Of a stretch of DNA of 58,233 nt, positions 11,824 through 23,690 are shown piece after piece. How positions within the stretch are numbered: the stretch's first letter is position 1; each line of letters begins with the position of its first letter. The position numbers and the translations under genes are program-made. The stretch covers positions 1 through 58,233 of the forward strand of contig MU859273.1 in assembly GCA_033297205.1 (NCBI GenBank). Direction: 5' to 3'. Under the pieces are notes generated by a model. The model ran no database searches. It was given only the letters and a program-made list of their open reading frames with translations, and was not told the origin of the DNA. The DNA is from Pseudoneurospora amorphoporcata. Its lineage: Eukaryota > Ascomycota > Sordariomycetes > Sordariales > Sordariaceae.

Positions 11824-13823
11824 CTAAACACCTGTATGGCCGTGGCTCGTCTTATGACATTTCACAATTGGCATACAGCAGCCGCGGATGATAGCTAAGC
11901 TGTCCCCAGGGCGAATCTTGGGGGATCCCGACCCGAGGAAACCTCGATTCGTAGAGGTAATAAGAAGCGTTTTGTCGGCTGTGTACATAATTGCACGTTC
12001 CGCGAACAGGTCAGAATATGTGGATGAAGTGTTCTGCTTGTTGCGGTCTTCTCTGTCCGCCTTTTTACTCCCATGCCCGAAGTATGAGGGGGCTTCGTCA
12101 TCAGGAAGCCCCCATAGTCGGTAAAACCGTTTTAGATTTTCCTCATCTTGCAAAGATGGCTGTGGCGGCGGTAGGTTGGAGCTAGGGGGGTAGCGGTGCT
12201 TCATCGTAGCTGGTCGTACTACGGCTGTTTTGGGATCCGCCGGGTAGGTTGACTGATGGTCAAGCTGGGGCTTATCGTCATAAAGAGGCTGATGTTCCTT
12301 GCACCACTCTGCAGTATCCTGCCAACGATCCAAGTATCCAGAGTATGCCATGAAACCTGCCCACAACGTTTCAATAAACTCCTTATCTTTCCTTCTCAAG
12401 CACCGCTCAGCCATGTTATCGTCATCCTGTATGGAATCAAAAATTCTGGGACAAACAGTAGCAGCAGTATGCAAACGTGACAGTTGTTGCAATACAATGT
12501 ACATCCACCGACATAGCTTCCCGTCCAGTTTCCAATCTTTCTTCTCGTCTTTATCGGCATCAGTAAGCTGTATGTTGTCAACCACAAGTGTGTCCGCCCT
12601 GAGTACGATACTTTGGGGCAAAACGGTTGCTCTTGCCATCTCTGAAGCTGAAGCTCTATAGGAAAATAAAACTCACCAGAAGGACTTCCTCTGCTTATCA
12701 TGCCTGAAGTCCGGAGCCCAAGATGGAAGACCCGGGATAGCACCTTCGGAACGATCTAGCCCAGCAGTAAGCGCCACCAACGACAGCGACCCTGTTGACT
12801 CCATGACTGTTTTCAACGCATTGACATAGACCTCTGCCGTGCTTGCGTTCAAGTTGTAATCCGGTAATATTGAAAAGTCACTTCTTTCAAAGAGGCCGAG
12901 CCAGGCATGTACTTTGTCTTTTGGATTAGTTGATTCAAATAAGTTGCCCACAAAAGCGTTGTTTCCAATTTAACACGAGTCTCTGGATAGCTCCCTGGTC
13001 CATTCTGCACAACCTGATCAGGCTTTAAGTCGCGGTGTTAGAGGAACACGGCAAAAATGGCCGTTACTTTTGTCATGTCGAGCATGTAATTGAGTATAGT
13101 TTTTTGCACATGATTATCACCAGAGTCACTGAGCATGCAGTCATAAGCCACCCAAAACTCAAAAGCTCGTCGTATCTAGTCCCAGAGAATCTCTGTCGCT
13201 CCGCGTATTAAAGTTGCACGCCGGGAGACAGTAACTTCTTGAACAACCCAGACACGATTCCACCAGGGTCGGGAGAAAAACGCATAAGAGAAATTAATCG
13301 CGAGGAACTTCTGAACACAGCAGAACTGGCAACATGCATGATGTAATTGCCAGAATATCGTTTTTCTCCCTCTGTAGAAGCGATGTAGGCAGTAAGCTTG
13401 ATGATAACCATTGCTTCACCGGAGTACTCGTCGTGTTCCCCAAGCCAGATTGTAACAAGCGAGGCGTTGTGATAGATGTCTCTCATTAGTTGAACTTGAG
13501 AAGACTTCTCGTCGTCATCGAACTGGTTGATGCAAATTGCATCTACCCAAAGTGTCGGGCAGGATTGATTTGGATCGTATGCGTCTTAGAGCAGCGCAAA
13601 GGTTTTGGGTTGCCTGGAAGGGCAAACCCTTGACAGTAATGGGAGAGGTAATTTTCGGATCTCCCCAGACGTATGATAAGGCAGTGTGTTCCGTGTCCAT
13701 TAACAGCTGAGTTGTGTAGAGTCTGCATTGGATGGGCTCTTCGAGACTGTTGGCGGGTAGAAGTTCGAGCAAACGAATTTCCTTTCGGAAAGTGTCGAGA
13801 CTTGTGGTGTAGATGGAGGCCAT
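11824..13823 (-). pseudogene. Broken heterokaryon-incompatibility (HET-domain) gene
   Basis: A relic of a HET-domain protein, the family that triggers self/non-self rejection and cell death after hyphal fusion. Reading from the ATG at 13823, the first segment has LSYVWGDP and NLCAALRRIR. The next block, LWVDAICINQ followed by MRDIYHNASLVTIWLG, lies in another frame (switch near 13555-13575). The next, SRPWWNRVWVVQEV, lies in a third frame (switch near 13270-13290). It is followed by in-frame stops after ATEILWD and AVFL. A further switch near 12950 leads to NPKDKVHAWLGL, and one more in-frame TGA lies near 12686 before the C-terminal part. The order and spacing of all HET blocks are intact, so this is a recently broken single-copy gene with at least three frameshifts and three stops. 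The gaps do not look like introns. Sequencing error is unlikely to explain so many lesions. Confidence 0.82.
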
Positions 13824-14404
13824 GACGCTGCCGAGGGACCGCGAGCTTTCTTGGGCCAATGTGTGATGACCGATATTGCTGGTAGAGTCAAGGAGACAAT
13901 GATTCAAAGAGAGAATCGTCCAAATGGAAATGCGAGTGAATGGAAGCAAGAACCTAATGGTTTTCGGTTGTTGGAAGGTAAAACAAAGCAAGGCGAAGCA
14001 TGAATGATTGACTGAGTTGATGCTTGCGAGGAAGAAGAGATTGGGAGGGAAACAGCCCCGAAGTCTGGAATAAAGGAAGGACTCCCCTAGTGGTGGGTGA
14101 CGACTGCCAGAGCAGGATGATATTTCGATTGTTAACAGAAGGAGCTTCGCTTCTTTTGGTGGTTGGCACAACTGCCTCGCGGGGTGCCTTACCACACGGA
14201 AGGTGCAACTGCCAGCTAGACTACCTCAGGATTGGATCATGAAAATTGTTTAGAATTGTTAACGGCAGGCAAGAACGTAGAGGTGCTGAGAAAGGCCGTG
14301 GTTGCCCAATCATCATTAACTTCTTTCTATTGAACAGCGCTGCATGTAAGAATACATCGCAGATCCAAACATACCTCTTTCCCTCACATATGCTAGACTT
14401 GAGC
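13824..14404. other. HET-relic 5' flank and rai1 3' flank
   Basis: A 581-bp gap between the HET relic start and the rai1 stop. Some reading frame of the HET segment continues upstream to 14195, but it lacks family similarity. Nothing else is recognised. Confidence 0.4.
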
Positions 14405-16027
14405 CTACTCTTCTGTCCCTGTGTCTTCAGTCGGCGGCTGTGTCTGACGAAGCTCGAGCTTGATCCGCCAGTTCATGAACTCATCTGTGATGATGTCTCC
14501 ATGGCCCACCTCCTCAACTTTAAACACTTCGATTTCAGCCGACCGAGGCCTTCTCTTGATCCTCCACACACCTTCGTCGGTTATGGTATGGCGGAGCCCT
14601 GAGAAGAGACCGGTTAGTCCTGCATCCATAACATATGACGCTTTTCTGAACCTAAGAAAGGGGAGAAAACGACGACTTACACTCGAGGAAGCCATTGACA
14701 AAGTTGACGCATGTATCGCCATCCCACTTTGGCCGCCCATTCTTCTTGACCATTAATGGTATCTCCATCGTTCGGAACTCTTTAGTCTCAACCAGGAGCC
14801 CATCCTGAGTCCTGAAGCCGATAATGATCTTCGGGACCCCGAGAAGGAAGGACTGGATCCAGAACTTCATGAGCTTACGCTCAAAGTTGTTAGCTTGACG
14901 ATCGTTTTGGATTACTGCCGACGTCTTGAGCTCCACCCAGTTGATAGGATCGCCTTGGGTCCTCGGTTTGTCGTCCCATACTGGGTAAGAAGAGATGGAG
15001 TGTTAGTTGGAGGTGATGACATGAGTAGGTGTAGAGGACAGGAGCACTAACTAGCATCAACCTCGCCACCGATGCAGAGAATCGTCTTGCCAATGCCTGT
15101 ACGAACTACTGAGCAGTATTGCTCCTTGTTGTTCACGACATGATCAGGACGACTTTCAATGAAATCGCGAGAAGTCTCGCCCCATGGTCGCGGCAGTGTG
15201 CTCAGGGTCTCAAACTTGTAGCCTAGGAAGCCAGGCGTTATCAGCATGTCAACTCAACACATGGGAATGACGAGAACAGTTTTCTCACCCCAGTATTGCA
15301 TGACTTCTTGCGGAATCGGTCCATTCCACGGTCGCTCATTTGCTCTCGACTCCTTCTTGTATGCATGATGCTCTTCGATGAATCTTGCGGTTGTCAGTCA
15401 AGATACCACAGTGGTGAGAAACCATCTGATCGCTTACATGCAACCCTTTTTTCATGTTAGTTTGAGAAGGATTCTTTAGGTAAATAGCCAACTGGCGGGT
15501 ATGAACGAACTCTGTATAGGGTAGCATTCATCTCAAACCCGTCATCATCAAAAGGAGCTGCCATGATCTGCCAGGGTAAAATTGTCAGTGCCAGACACTC
15601 AGATAGAAGAGGCTAATTAACAGTTACTTACCTTTGTCATCATACCTCTCCAAGTTACGATGTGAGCATCGATGGGTTTCGAAGTCTTTTGTTCATGATC
15701 GGCAATGGTCGTGAGCAGACTGTCCAGATGTTCGTCTACACTGTCGTCATGTTTGATGAAGCTTTCAAAGCCCTTGGACAGGTCGACATTGAGTTCCGGC
15801 GTGTAATACCACTTCAGTGACCGAGCTCCAATATGGAACTTGTGGTCGGCATCATATGAGAAGCATGCGAATTCCTATTTACAAAGTTAATCCCCTTAAT
15901 TTCTCTAACAAAAAAAGCATAGTTAAGTGTCTTTTGTAGGTTATCAAGTGCTCACCTTTGGCCGTTTGACCAGTTCACTCTTGCCCGCAAACCGTGCCAC
16001 AGGCTGGATCGGGAAAGTCGCGGTCAT
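14405..16027 (-). CDS. rai1: Decapping nuclease Rai1 (DXO/Dom3Z family)
   Basis: Rai1/DXO enzymes remove unmethylated or incomplete caps (pyrophosphohydrolase, decapping and 5' exonuclease activities) and bind the nuclear 5' exonuclease Rat1/Xrn2 in RNA quality control and transcription termination. Eight exons were assembled: 16027-15956, 15874-15632, 15567-15511, 15445-15438 (8 nt), 15383-15289, 15222-15052, 14980-14681 and 14598-14405. All phases close, giving 379 aa. Family motifs in order: QPVARFAG, ECF-type FACFSYD, VTWRGMMTKIMAAPFDDDGFEMNA, IFIEE, QYWGYKFETLSTLP, EQYCSVVRTGIGK, GGEVDA (metal-binding acidic pair), NWVELKTS (catalytic Glu/Lys), FWIQSFLLGVPKIIIGFR and a GVWRIKRRP tail. 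An in-frame ATG at 16126 would add 33 residues; the shorter start fits the family better. The gene is divergent from sec8. Confidence 0.9.
15438..15445 (-). other. rai1: 8-nt internal micro-exon of rai1
   Basis: The 8 bases GGTTGCAT on the minus strand lie between an upstream intron ending CTAACATGAAAAAAG and a downstream intron starting GTAAGC. Including them restores the frame and gives NATLYR-GCI-FIEE, matching the family pattern NATL-x-x-G-x-IFIEE. Without them the two neighbouring exons are out of phase. Confidence 0.8.
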
Positions 16028-16609
16028 TGAGAAAAAGGGATGGTCTGATACTAGAGGTAATTGAATTGAACGTCTAAGGCATGGATGATATTGCCGTACT
16101 TGGAGGAGGTGACGAGCAACCATCATACTTGAGAGGGATGGATGAAAGAGGAGGAAGATACAAGCTGGAAGTATCTAGAGCTTGTAATTGTTAGTGCAGC
16201 TCGCTGCAGTGATCCGTCGTAACTTCTGCGTGAGGCCTGGAATGAGTGGGGCCGTTTCCGGCACGAGAGCTGTACTTGGCGCACCCTACCTACTAGAGGT
16301 AGAGGTACCTGTAGCTTCGGCGAGACCTTCTGTAACAACAACCACTGTACATCCGTTTAGGGGATCATGAACTTGGGAGACATCTTGACGCTAGAGCAAC
16401 ACCAAATCACCATCAACCTTCGACACGAACTCCTGGTGACAACGAGGCGACGTCCAGCCAGTGACACCTACGACCCCCACCGACTGTAGACCGGCCGGAT
16501 ACACCAAGGAGCTCAGGCGATTAGCCCGCTTCCAACTGATAATGAAGTACCGCGCAACACGATAGCTCCCTCCTCGCGACACCCGGACGCCGAGTCAAAC
16601 AACACCATC
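16028..16609. other. Divergent promoter region, rai1 / sec8
   Basis: A 582-bp spacer between the divergent starts of rai1 and sec8. It holds both promoters and leaders. The stretch 16028-16126 is an open extension of the rai1 frame. No repeats are seen. Confidence 0.6.
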
Positions 16610-19600
16610 ATGGCCGACCGATACGGCCAGCAGCCGCAAGCATATCGGGGAAACGGTGGTTATGGTAACGTCGGCCGCCGTAATGACGACTACGATCCCT
16701 ACGGTGACGGATATGCCAGCGACCGCTATGGAACCAGCCCCAACCCGGCGTCAAGGCCTTCCACTGCCTCCCGAAATGCGCCGCCGCCCCGGTCAGCCCA
16801 GCGTGGCCGTACGGCTGCCGGAGATACGCAGACGCAGTCCAACGCCGAGCGCCAGATCGGAAACGTTCTGGATCTGATCAAGAGAGAATGGCCCGCCATG
16901 GTCGAGACAGACTGTATCCCCGTCCAGCTGGCTCTACAGCTTCTCGATACCAGCTCCGTCGGCCGCGCCCACGAATACCGCAACTTCCAGCAGACACACC
17001 AGTTTCTACAAGACTCTCTCAAGAATATCGTCCACGATCACCATCAAGGATTCAACAGTTCGATCGGCACATTCCACAAGATCCAAGGGAGCATACAGGC
17101 CTCCCAGAAGAAGGTGCGGGCCCTCAAGGAGTCTCTGGCAGCCTCCAAGACGGCACTATGCACCACCAACCCAGAACTCAAACAACTACATGCCACGTCA
17201 CGCATGTACGATGGCGTCCTACAAACATTGAACGAGCTGGATGACTTGCGGACCGTTCCAGACCAGTTGGAGGCCAGGATATCCGAGAAGCGTTTCCTGA
17301 CCGCTGTCGAGGTTCTGCAAAATGCGCTACGGAAGCTGAGGAAGCCGGAGCTGGATAACATTGGGGCACTGAGCGATCTGCGAAGCTACCTGGCAAACCA
17401 GGAGACCGCTCTCATGGACATCTTGGTGGAAGAGCTTCACGAACATCTCTATCTGAAGTCGCCATACTGTCAGGACAGGTGGCAGAACTTGGCAAAGGTC
17501 CAGGGGACTTCCCATGAGGCTTATGGAGATGCTCCAGGCGTGGCACCCTTCCACGGGATCTTGGACTCCATCGACTGGGAAAAGTCCGTGGCTGAGGATC
17601 CTCAAAAGAATCCCGAGGCCGACACGTTTTACTACGTGACCCTCCTCGTTGAGGCTTTGAACAAACTGGGAAGGCTAGAGACAGCGGTCGACATGCTCAA
17701 GCAGAGGTTACCCGTGGAGCTTTTCGCAGTTGTGAACGAGACCATCAACGATGTAGACCAGAAACACCCAAGCTCACTACGCGGAGGCGCGGCTGGGTCT
17801 CACGGTCTTAACATTTATGGTCACCGCGAGACCCGAATGCGGGCAGATGTCATTCACGATCTGCTATCAACGCTTTACGGCAAGTTCGAGGCTATCGCTG
17901 AGGGTCATCGTGTGCTGCATGAAGCTATCAAGGCTTTGATTCGTCGTGAAGGTGCTGGTAACAACAGTGTGCTGCTAGGGGGCTTTAAGGAGCTCTGGAA
18001 CCTCTACCAAAACGAGATTCGGGCACTCTTACACAACTATGTCACCACCGATGCGGATGTCTATCAGTTCAGCCGTACACCCAGACCTGGCATGGGCATG
18101 AATGGCAGGGCGGATTCTGCCCGTGAGAACCTCTTCAAGTTCTCCGAGGTTGATGCCAAGTCGGCCGAGATGGCTTCGGAATATGAGGCCTTGGACTCCA
18201 TCATCCGGGCTGCCGTACCTGGACTAACGGACAACACTCGGCGAGACAACAAGAAAGGTTCTTTGATTATCCCGCGATCTGAGCCAGTAACCTCGAGAAA
18301 GTCAGCAGGGTACGGTTCCGGAAGCAGCCAACAGAACAGTGGCACTTACAAGTCCCTAGTAGAGCCCAGCGTGTTCAACATGAGTCTGCTTCTACCACCC
18401 ACTCTCATCTTCCTTCAGAGGTTGAAGAGCATCGTTCCCCCGGGGTCCGACCTGGCGACAAGCACGCTGACATCGTTCCTCGACAACTTCCTCGTCAATG
18501 TCTTCCAGCCCCAACTGGACGAGACTCTCGGAAAGCTCAGCGACACAGTCTTTGGCGAGGCCGATGCCTTCCAGCAAGACTCTGACTGGGCCCAAGTCGC
18601 GAAGCGACCGGTATTCAAGGGAACCACAGCCTTCTTTACCGTCATCACTGCCTTTTGCAGGATGTTGGGCACCATTCCCCACGACCAAGCGCTCAGCTCC
18701 CTCATCATCACCCAAATGCTCCGTTACTACGACCGCTGCTTCAGCTGGTACAAGGCGCTGGTGACCAAGACACAAGAAGGGGACAAACAATCCAGGGACA
18801 ACGAAACGCTTCGGGCATCAGCCGTCCTCGCGATCGAGCCTAGCGAAGTCCGCGAGACCATCCAGAGGCTGTGGAAGTCGGAGAACCTGGACGACCTGGA
18901 GCTGCTCTACCGTGAGGTCAACCAGCTGATCGCGTGGGCCAATGGCCAGGACCTGGACGCCAGCGACATCATCCAGGACCGCGACACGATCCAGTCGTTG
19001 TGTCTGCTCTACACCAGCATGAAGTGGCTGTCGGTTAAGATCCACGGTCTGCGTCACATAACGCGTAACGAGACGGACTCATCCAAGTCAAGCTTCCCGA
19101 CCAAGGCGGAGAAGAAGCGCTGGACGCTGCTGAACGACCCGAGCAAGGCGACTGGCGAGGAGGGACCTGTCTATCTGCCTATGACGCAGGAGACCGTCGA
19201 GTAAGTTTTGCCTACTCTACTTCCTTTCTTCAAAAATCCCATAAGTCACCGGATGCTGACAGAAACCCCTTACAGATCCTTCGACAGCATCCTAACCTCC
19301 TACGACGAGCTCGCCTCCACCGCTCTGCTCACCCTCCACCTCGAAATCCGCACCCGCATCCTACACTCCCTCCAAACCGCTCTCTCTCCCCTTACCACGG
19401 CCCCCTATTTACTCGACCAAGAAGTCAACGAACCGGACCCGGAGATCCTCTCGCTGAACTCGGAGATGGTCGCCTACGACGAAGTTTTGGTCAGGTGCCT
19501 CCGCCTGCGCGAGGTCCGTTTCGTCAGGAACGGTCTCGGCAAGCTGATCAACGGGTTCCTGATCAAGAACGCGCCCATGACGGCGCCGATGAACGCCAAG

Positions 19601-20017
19601 GGGTGTGGGCGCATGCAGCTCAACATTTTGGTGTTACAACAAAACCTGAAGAACATTGAGGAGGGCGTCGATCTCGTCCGCGCCAGCAACTATTTCGAGA
19701 TGTTTGAGCGTGGCATTGATGCGATTCTTGAGAAAGCCAGGGAGGGCGTTGCCTCTTCCCATCAAGACACCGCTGGAGGAGACGGAGGAAGAAAGAGTGA
19801 GGACGCGGGGGAAGGAACGGAGACGCCTAACTCGAGAAAATCGGCCGAGATCTTTGGTGACGATAAGGATCGGTTCAGCTACGATGAGCTCAAAGCGCTC
19901 GTAGAGCTGTGCTATAGCGAGCAGCTGGCTGACCCCGAGAGAGGTGTCGCGGCGGCGGCGAAGAGGCAGATGGCGGATAAGCTGCTGAACTTGAGCGAGT
20001 ATATGTGGCAGTCTTAG
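16610..20017 (+). CDS. sec8: Exocyst complex subunit Sec8
   Basis: A subunit of the eight-protein exocyst, which tethers secretory vesicles to the plasma membrane at growing hyphal tips and septa. The model is 16610-19200 joined to 19276-20017 around a 75-nt intron (GTAAGT to TACAG); phases close to give 1,110 aa. The N-terminus is low complexity (RYGQQPQAYRGNGGYGN, then a Ser/Pro/Arg-rich stretch). The Sec8 N-terminal domain begins near NVLDLIKREWPAMV and continues through FLQDSLKNIVHDHHQGFN, followed by coiled-coil (IQASQKKVRALKESLAASK). The long helical C-terminal rods include NIYGHRETRMRADVIHDLL, PPTLIFLQRLKSIVPPG and, after the intron, SFDSILTSYDELASTALL and MQLNILVLQQNLKNIE. A charged Gly/Asp-rich insert near residues 990-1020 is probably disordered. 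Membrane recruitment would need the other exocyst subunits, none in this window. Confidence 0.93.
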
Positions 20018-22869
20018 GTGGATATGCAGGACTTGGACTTGTTAGATTAGTAAGTAGCATCATTAACTGGGGATAGATAATTATGGATTGTAATTCTTAG
20101 TTTTGATCGTTCTGTTCTTTTTGCCATGACTCTCCGCTCTCCTGTTGCATACACGTAGTTGTCCTCCTTTGCACATTCGACATGCATTCTTCTTTTTCAG
20201 CGATTACTTGAACAAATAAGCATCTCACGGCTTGAACTTGGGACCCGAGCACTTCACTGTTTGACAGCGAGTAGTTCTCTTCTCAAACCCAGCATGACAT
20301 GAACATCATCTTCCTTACTTAGGTACTCTGACCCGTTGGGAGCTCGCGTGTCCCTATCTATATGCACATCCCTACAAGACTAAGCCCCTCGTGCCGCTTT
20401 TCGTTTCTCCAAGTTCCAACATCTGAGCCAAACCCTCGGATCCGAGAACCTTCTCATCTGCTATCTGCACGTTGTCAAAGCAGCATACTTCGTGTATGCA
20501 CACTTTGATGCATGAAGGGTGTCAGTGCTGCCACCCCAACTCTGGCTGCAGAGTTGGGGCGTTAGTTGCCCTCGTGGTCTTCTCGTGGCCTTTGCGTAGG
20601 TAAGACGGCGTGAGCTAATGTAGGGCTCTCCAGGCGGGAATCCGGGGGAGGTGGATAGGTAGGAGAAACATATAGAGTACTGTTGAAGGCAAGGAATGGT
20701 CAAATAGCTGATAGGACGATAAAACGGCTAGGTAGATAGCTAGGCACCAGTTGACTGGCCTCGATGATATTTTGATCGGTCGACTTTCAAATCTCAACGG
20801 TCATACAGCACTCGTTGTGTGGCAGTGACGGTCACACACATGGTAGCGGGGTGTCTGCACATAATTGTAGCAGAACTGCAATGCCTTCCTTGCATCTGAA
20901 CAACAAGAAAGGTCTACATTTCAGAGAAGACATCCCAGGCGGACGGCAGTACGGGTACACGGAATTCAGGGGGAAGGGGTTAATTTGTCAGTTCTTGGGT
21001 CTCTTTCAGAGACCATGGATCCGGGAGGACCGCTTGTTGAGGTTGAAGGTAAAGCGAGATAACGTCGAGGTAGGTGGTACTATTTATGTCTAGTTCACTA
21101 GGTAAGTTGCGAGACGAAACTAATAAACCGATGGACTACCTTTGGGGCTTGGATGGTTGAGCCGGGGATGCCGTATGTTGTGGATGAGGTCTGGACGGTT
21201 CGCGAACCTGATGCTTTTAATGCTGGTGATGTGGATATGAAGGGGGAAAGGATGGGGATGTTGTGGCCGGCCGGGATTCTGGGACTCTGGGAGTCCAGGT
21301 GAAGGGAGTTGTTGTAAAGTGCAGGAAAAAGTATACATAGAAGGCTCCTGACCTGTCCGCCAGCCGCCTCCCGGCCGCCGGGAGGAAGTGTGACGGATAC
21401 TGCGGTACTGATCAAGAAATTTAGATGATGAGGACGGGCTGGTTTAAATTACCTTGTGTATAAGTTGAGGGAACGCAACATGACGGGAGAGCAGTACCGA
21501 AGAAGGGATTGGAAATCTGGTTGGCTGACGGCTTTTCTGTCTGCCTGTCTTGCCCGTCTCTGTTCGCGTGTCCCAAGACTTGGGCTCTCTTTATGAAACG
21601 AGATCACCGTTCATCTCATTGGCGGCGCGGGATATGGGATGGTACGAGGCGACTAAAGTGCGAAAGCGTCTTGTAAGGGATCACCTGCTCTATTTTATTT
21701 GAAAAGGTTGTGGTTGCCGTTACTGTTGTGGCCGTCCGGCCGTGTTAAGTGAACAAGGGCACTCATTAATGAACAAGGGCAAAGAGAAAAAGGGTCCTGG
21801 GCCCGCAATGGAATCTTCTTCTCTTGAGTGCCCAAAGATCGTTTTTTGTAGTATTTCGTCAGTAATTAAAGGGGCGTCGAAGAAGACTTGGGCAGGTGGT
21901 CAATATCGAGCAATAATAAGAGCTACCAAAGTGGAAGGGGCAAAGCTAGAATGTCTTGGCAAGGGGCATTGTGTGCCGTCGGAGAGATTACGCATGATAG
22001 GGAGGTACCTGAGTGTACGCACAAAAGTGGCGGTCACGACAAGTACCAGGGCGTCGCACTGGACGCAGGATGATGCTTGCACCTTGATGTCCCTGAATAG
22101 TGGAGACACGCCCAGTTCCGGTCGCAGCGCAGTCGCAATCCAGGGCCTGTCGAGCTGACGGAAGAGGGCCCGGCCGGACAGGTCATCGTCGTCAACAATC
22201 ACGGCCGGTTTGCTCTGTTCGGGGCCTCGCGAGCAACGATCACCCGGGGGCGGACAACGGATGATAGCCGTATCGTTGCAATCATCAGTCTGCCGAGCGG
22301 TGCGGTGGATCATCTGTACACTGAGGTAGGTGCTCTTCAAACATGACCGATCAGCACTTTAGCGATCACTGCCAGTGTCCGACAATCCCCCGCTGAATGC
22401 TATCCCCACCATGTCAAGACGGGACCAAGTGGAAACCCCGGATAGTCCAGCTCAACAAAGGCCGGGACGGGCCATTGTAGTTATCCGTCCATGTCCAATA
22501 GCTATGTACTAGAATCAAGGAATTTGAACAGGAGAGAGAAATCAGTCCGCTGTTTCGCATTTTCGCTATCCACTCAGCCAATGGTGAATGGGCCATGAGA
22601 CGGGATGCCGAGAGGGATGGAGAAGCAACAAATGGACAATGCAATTATTGGAAGGGGCAGTCGAATTGGAAGGGTGGGAAAAAGGGGTGGGGTGCATTGC
22701 CAACAAATGATATGTCGTCCTCATCTGAAATTGGCCCTCCACGGTCCTCCACTCGTGTTTTTTTTGCTTCGATTTCCCTCTTTTCGTTGCTGAGGTGTCG
22801 CTTTGTCACCGTGACTTGCACTTCCCTTAAACCTTGACCGCCCGCCCGCCATCCGGCCACTGACTGCAT
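20018..22869. other. Long intergenic region between sec8 and the Smi1 homologue
   Basis: About 2.9 kb with no gene I can support. The short ORFs have no family signatures. It should include the sec8 3' UTR and distal regulatory sequence for the downstream gene. A short inverted pair around CTCTGGCTGCAGAGTTG lies near 20540-20556. Confidence 0.4.
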
Positions 22870-23690
22870 CCCACTACATCATCGCCGCTTTGATTCTATC
22901 AAAGAGCCCGGATGCACCACTCGTTCTGATTCTTTTCCTGCTTTCCACTTCCACTTCGCTAACCCACCACACAGTCGCTCTCGTTTATTCTTCGCTCGTT
23001 GTTTTGTTTTGTCGTTGTTGTTGTTGTTGTTGTTGTTGCTGTTGTCCTGTGCACCCCGGCAACAAAAGAGTGGAAAGGAAGTCTTCGATAAAGAGCATCA
23101 TCAGCCCCCTGCCACCTGCAGCTGCACTAAAACCTGCCGGCTACTAAAAAAGCCTCTGCGCGCTCGGGTAGCCCCGTACCAGGTACCACCTGCGCTGCTG
23201 CAACGACATTTGGTCCGAAAAAAAAAAGGAGGCCGCTGCAACATCCTTAGCTTCCTGCAGTAAAAGGTACCGCAAAGCCATCCAACTGCCCTTACACTTT
23301 TCCCACTCGGCGTTACGCCACGGCCGCCCTTTAACACCCATCCCACGAACAGTCCGACGCGAGTACCGATCACAGGTCGACGACGAACTTGGAGAGAGAA
23401 AGGCCACGACGATTGCACCTTTTCGGCCACCGATTAGCATCACAACTGCTGAATTGCGGATTACGGGGTCCACCATCTTCGACGTGGTTTCCGGAGCCTT
23501 CGACGCTTGTTCTGATCCCCCAAGCAACTTCGGCCGACGGCGCGTCGACTGATCAAGGGAATCCCCCCCTTGAATCTCGACTCTTGGTCCTTTGTCCTCT
23601 CCTGTGACAACGACGGATTGCAAGACCGGCGCAATTCCTTTTACCGAATTTGGGCCTCGACCGCATACACACCGCATCTGATTGCCCAAG
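22870..23690 (+). promoter_or_regulatory. Probable long 5' leader of the Smi1/Knr4 homologue
   Basis: The 0.8 kb before the start is pyrimidine-rich at first (22900-23010), then holds a (TTG)n microsatellite at about 23013-23045. It reads like a fungal promoter/5' UTR of a cell-wall regulator gene. Short upstream ATGs occur. Transcript boundaries cannot be seen. Confidence 0.35.

Noticed and set aside
12665..12690. A 21-nt intron (GTGAGT to TATAG) that would remove a stop in the HET gene
   Set aside because: Far too short for a fungal intron, and the other lesions remain.
20230..20260. tRNA-like T-arm (CTTGAACTTGGGACCC)
   Set aside because: No matching acceptor stem or anticodon arm around it.
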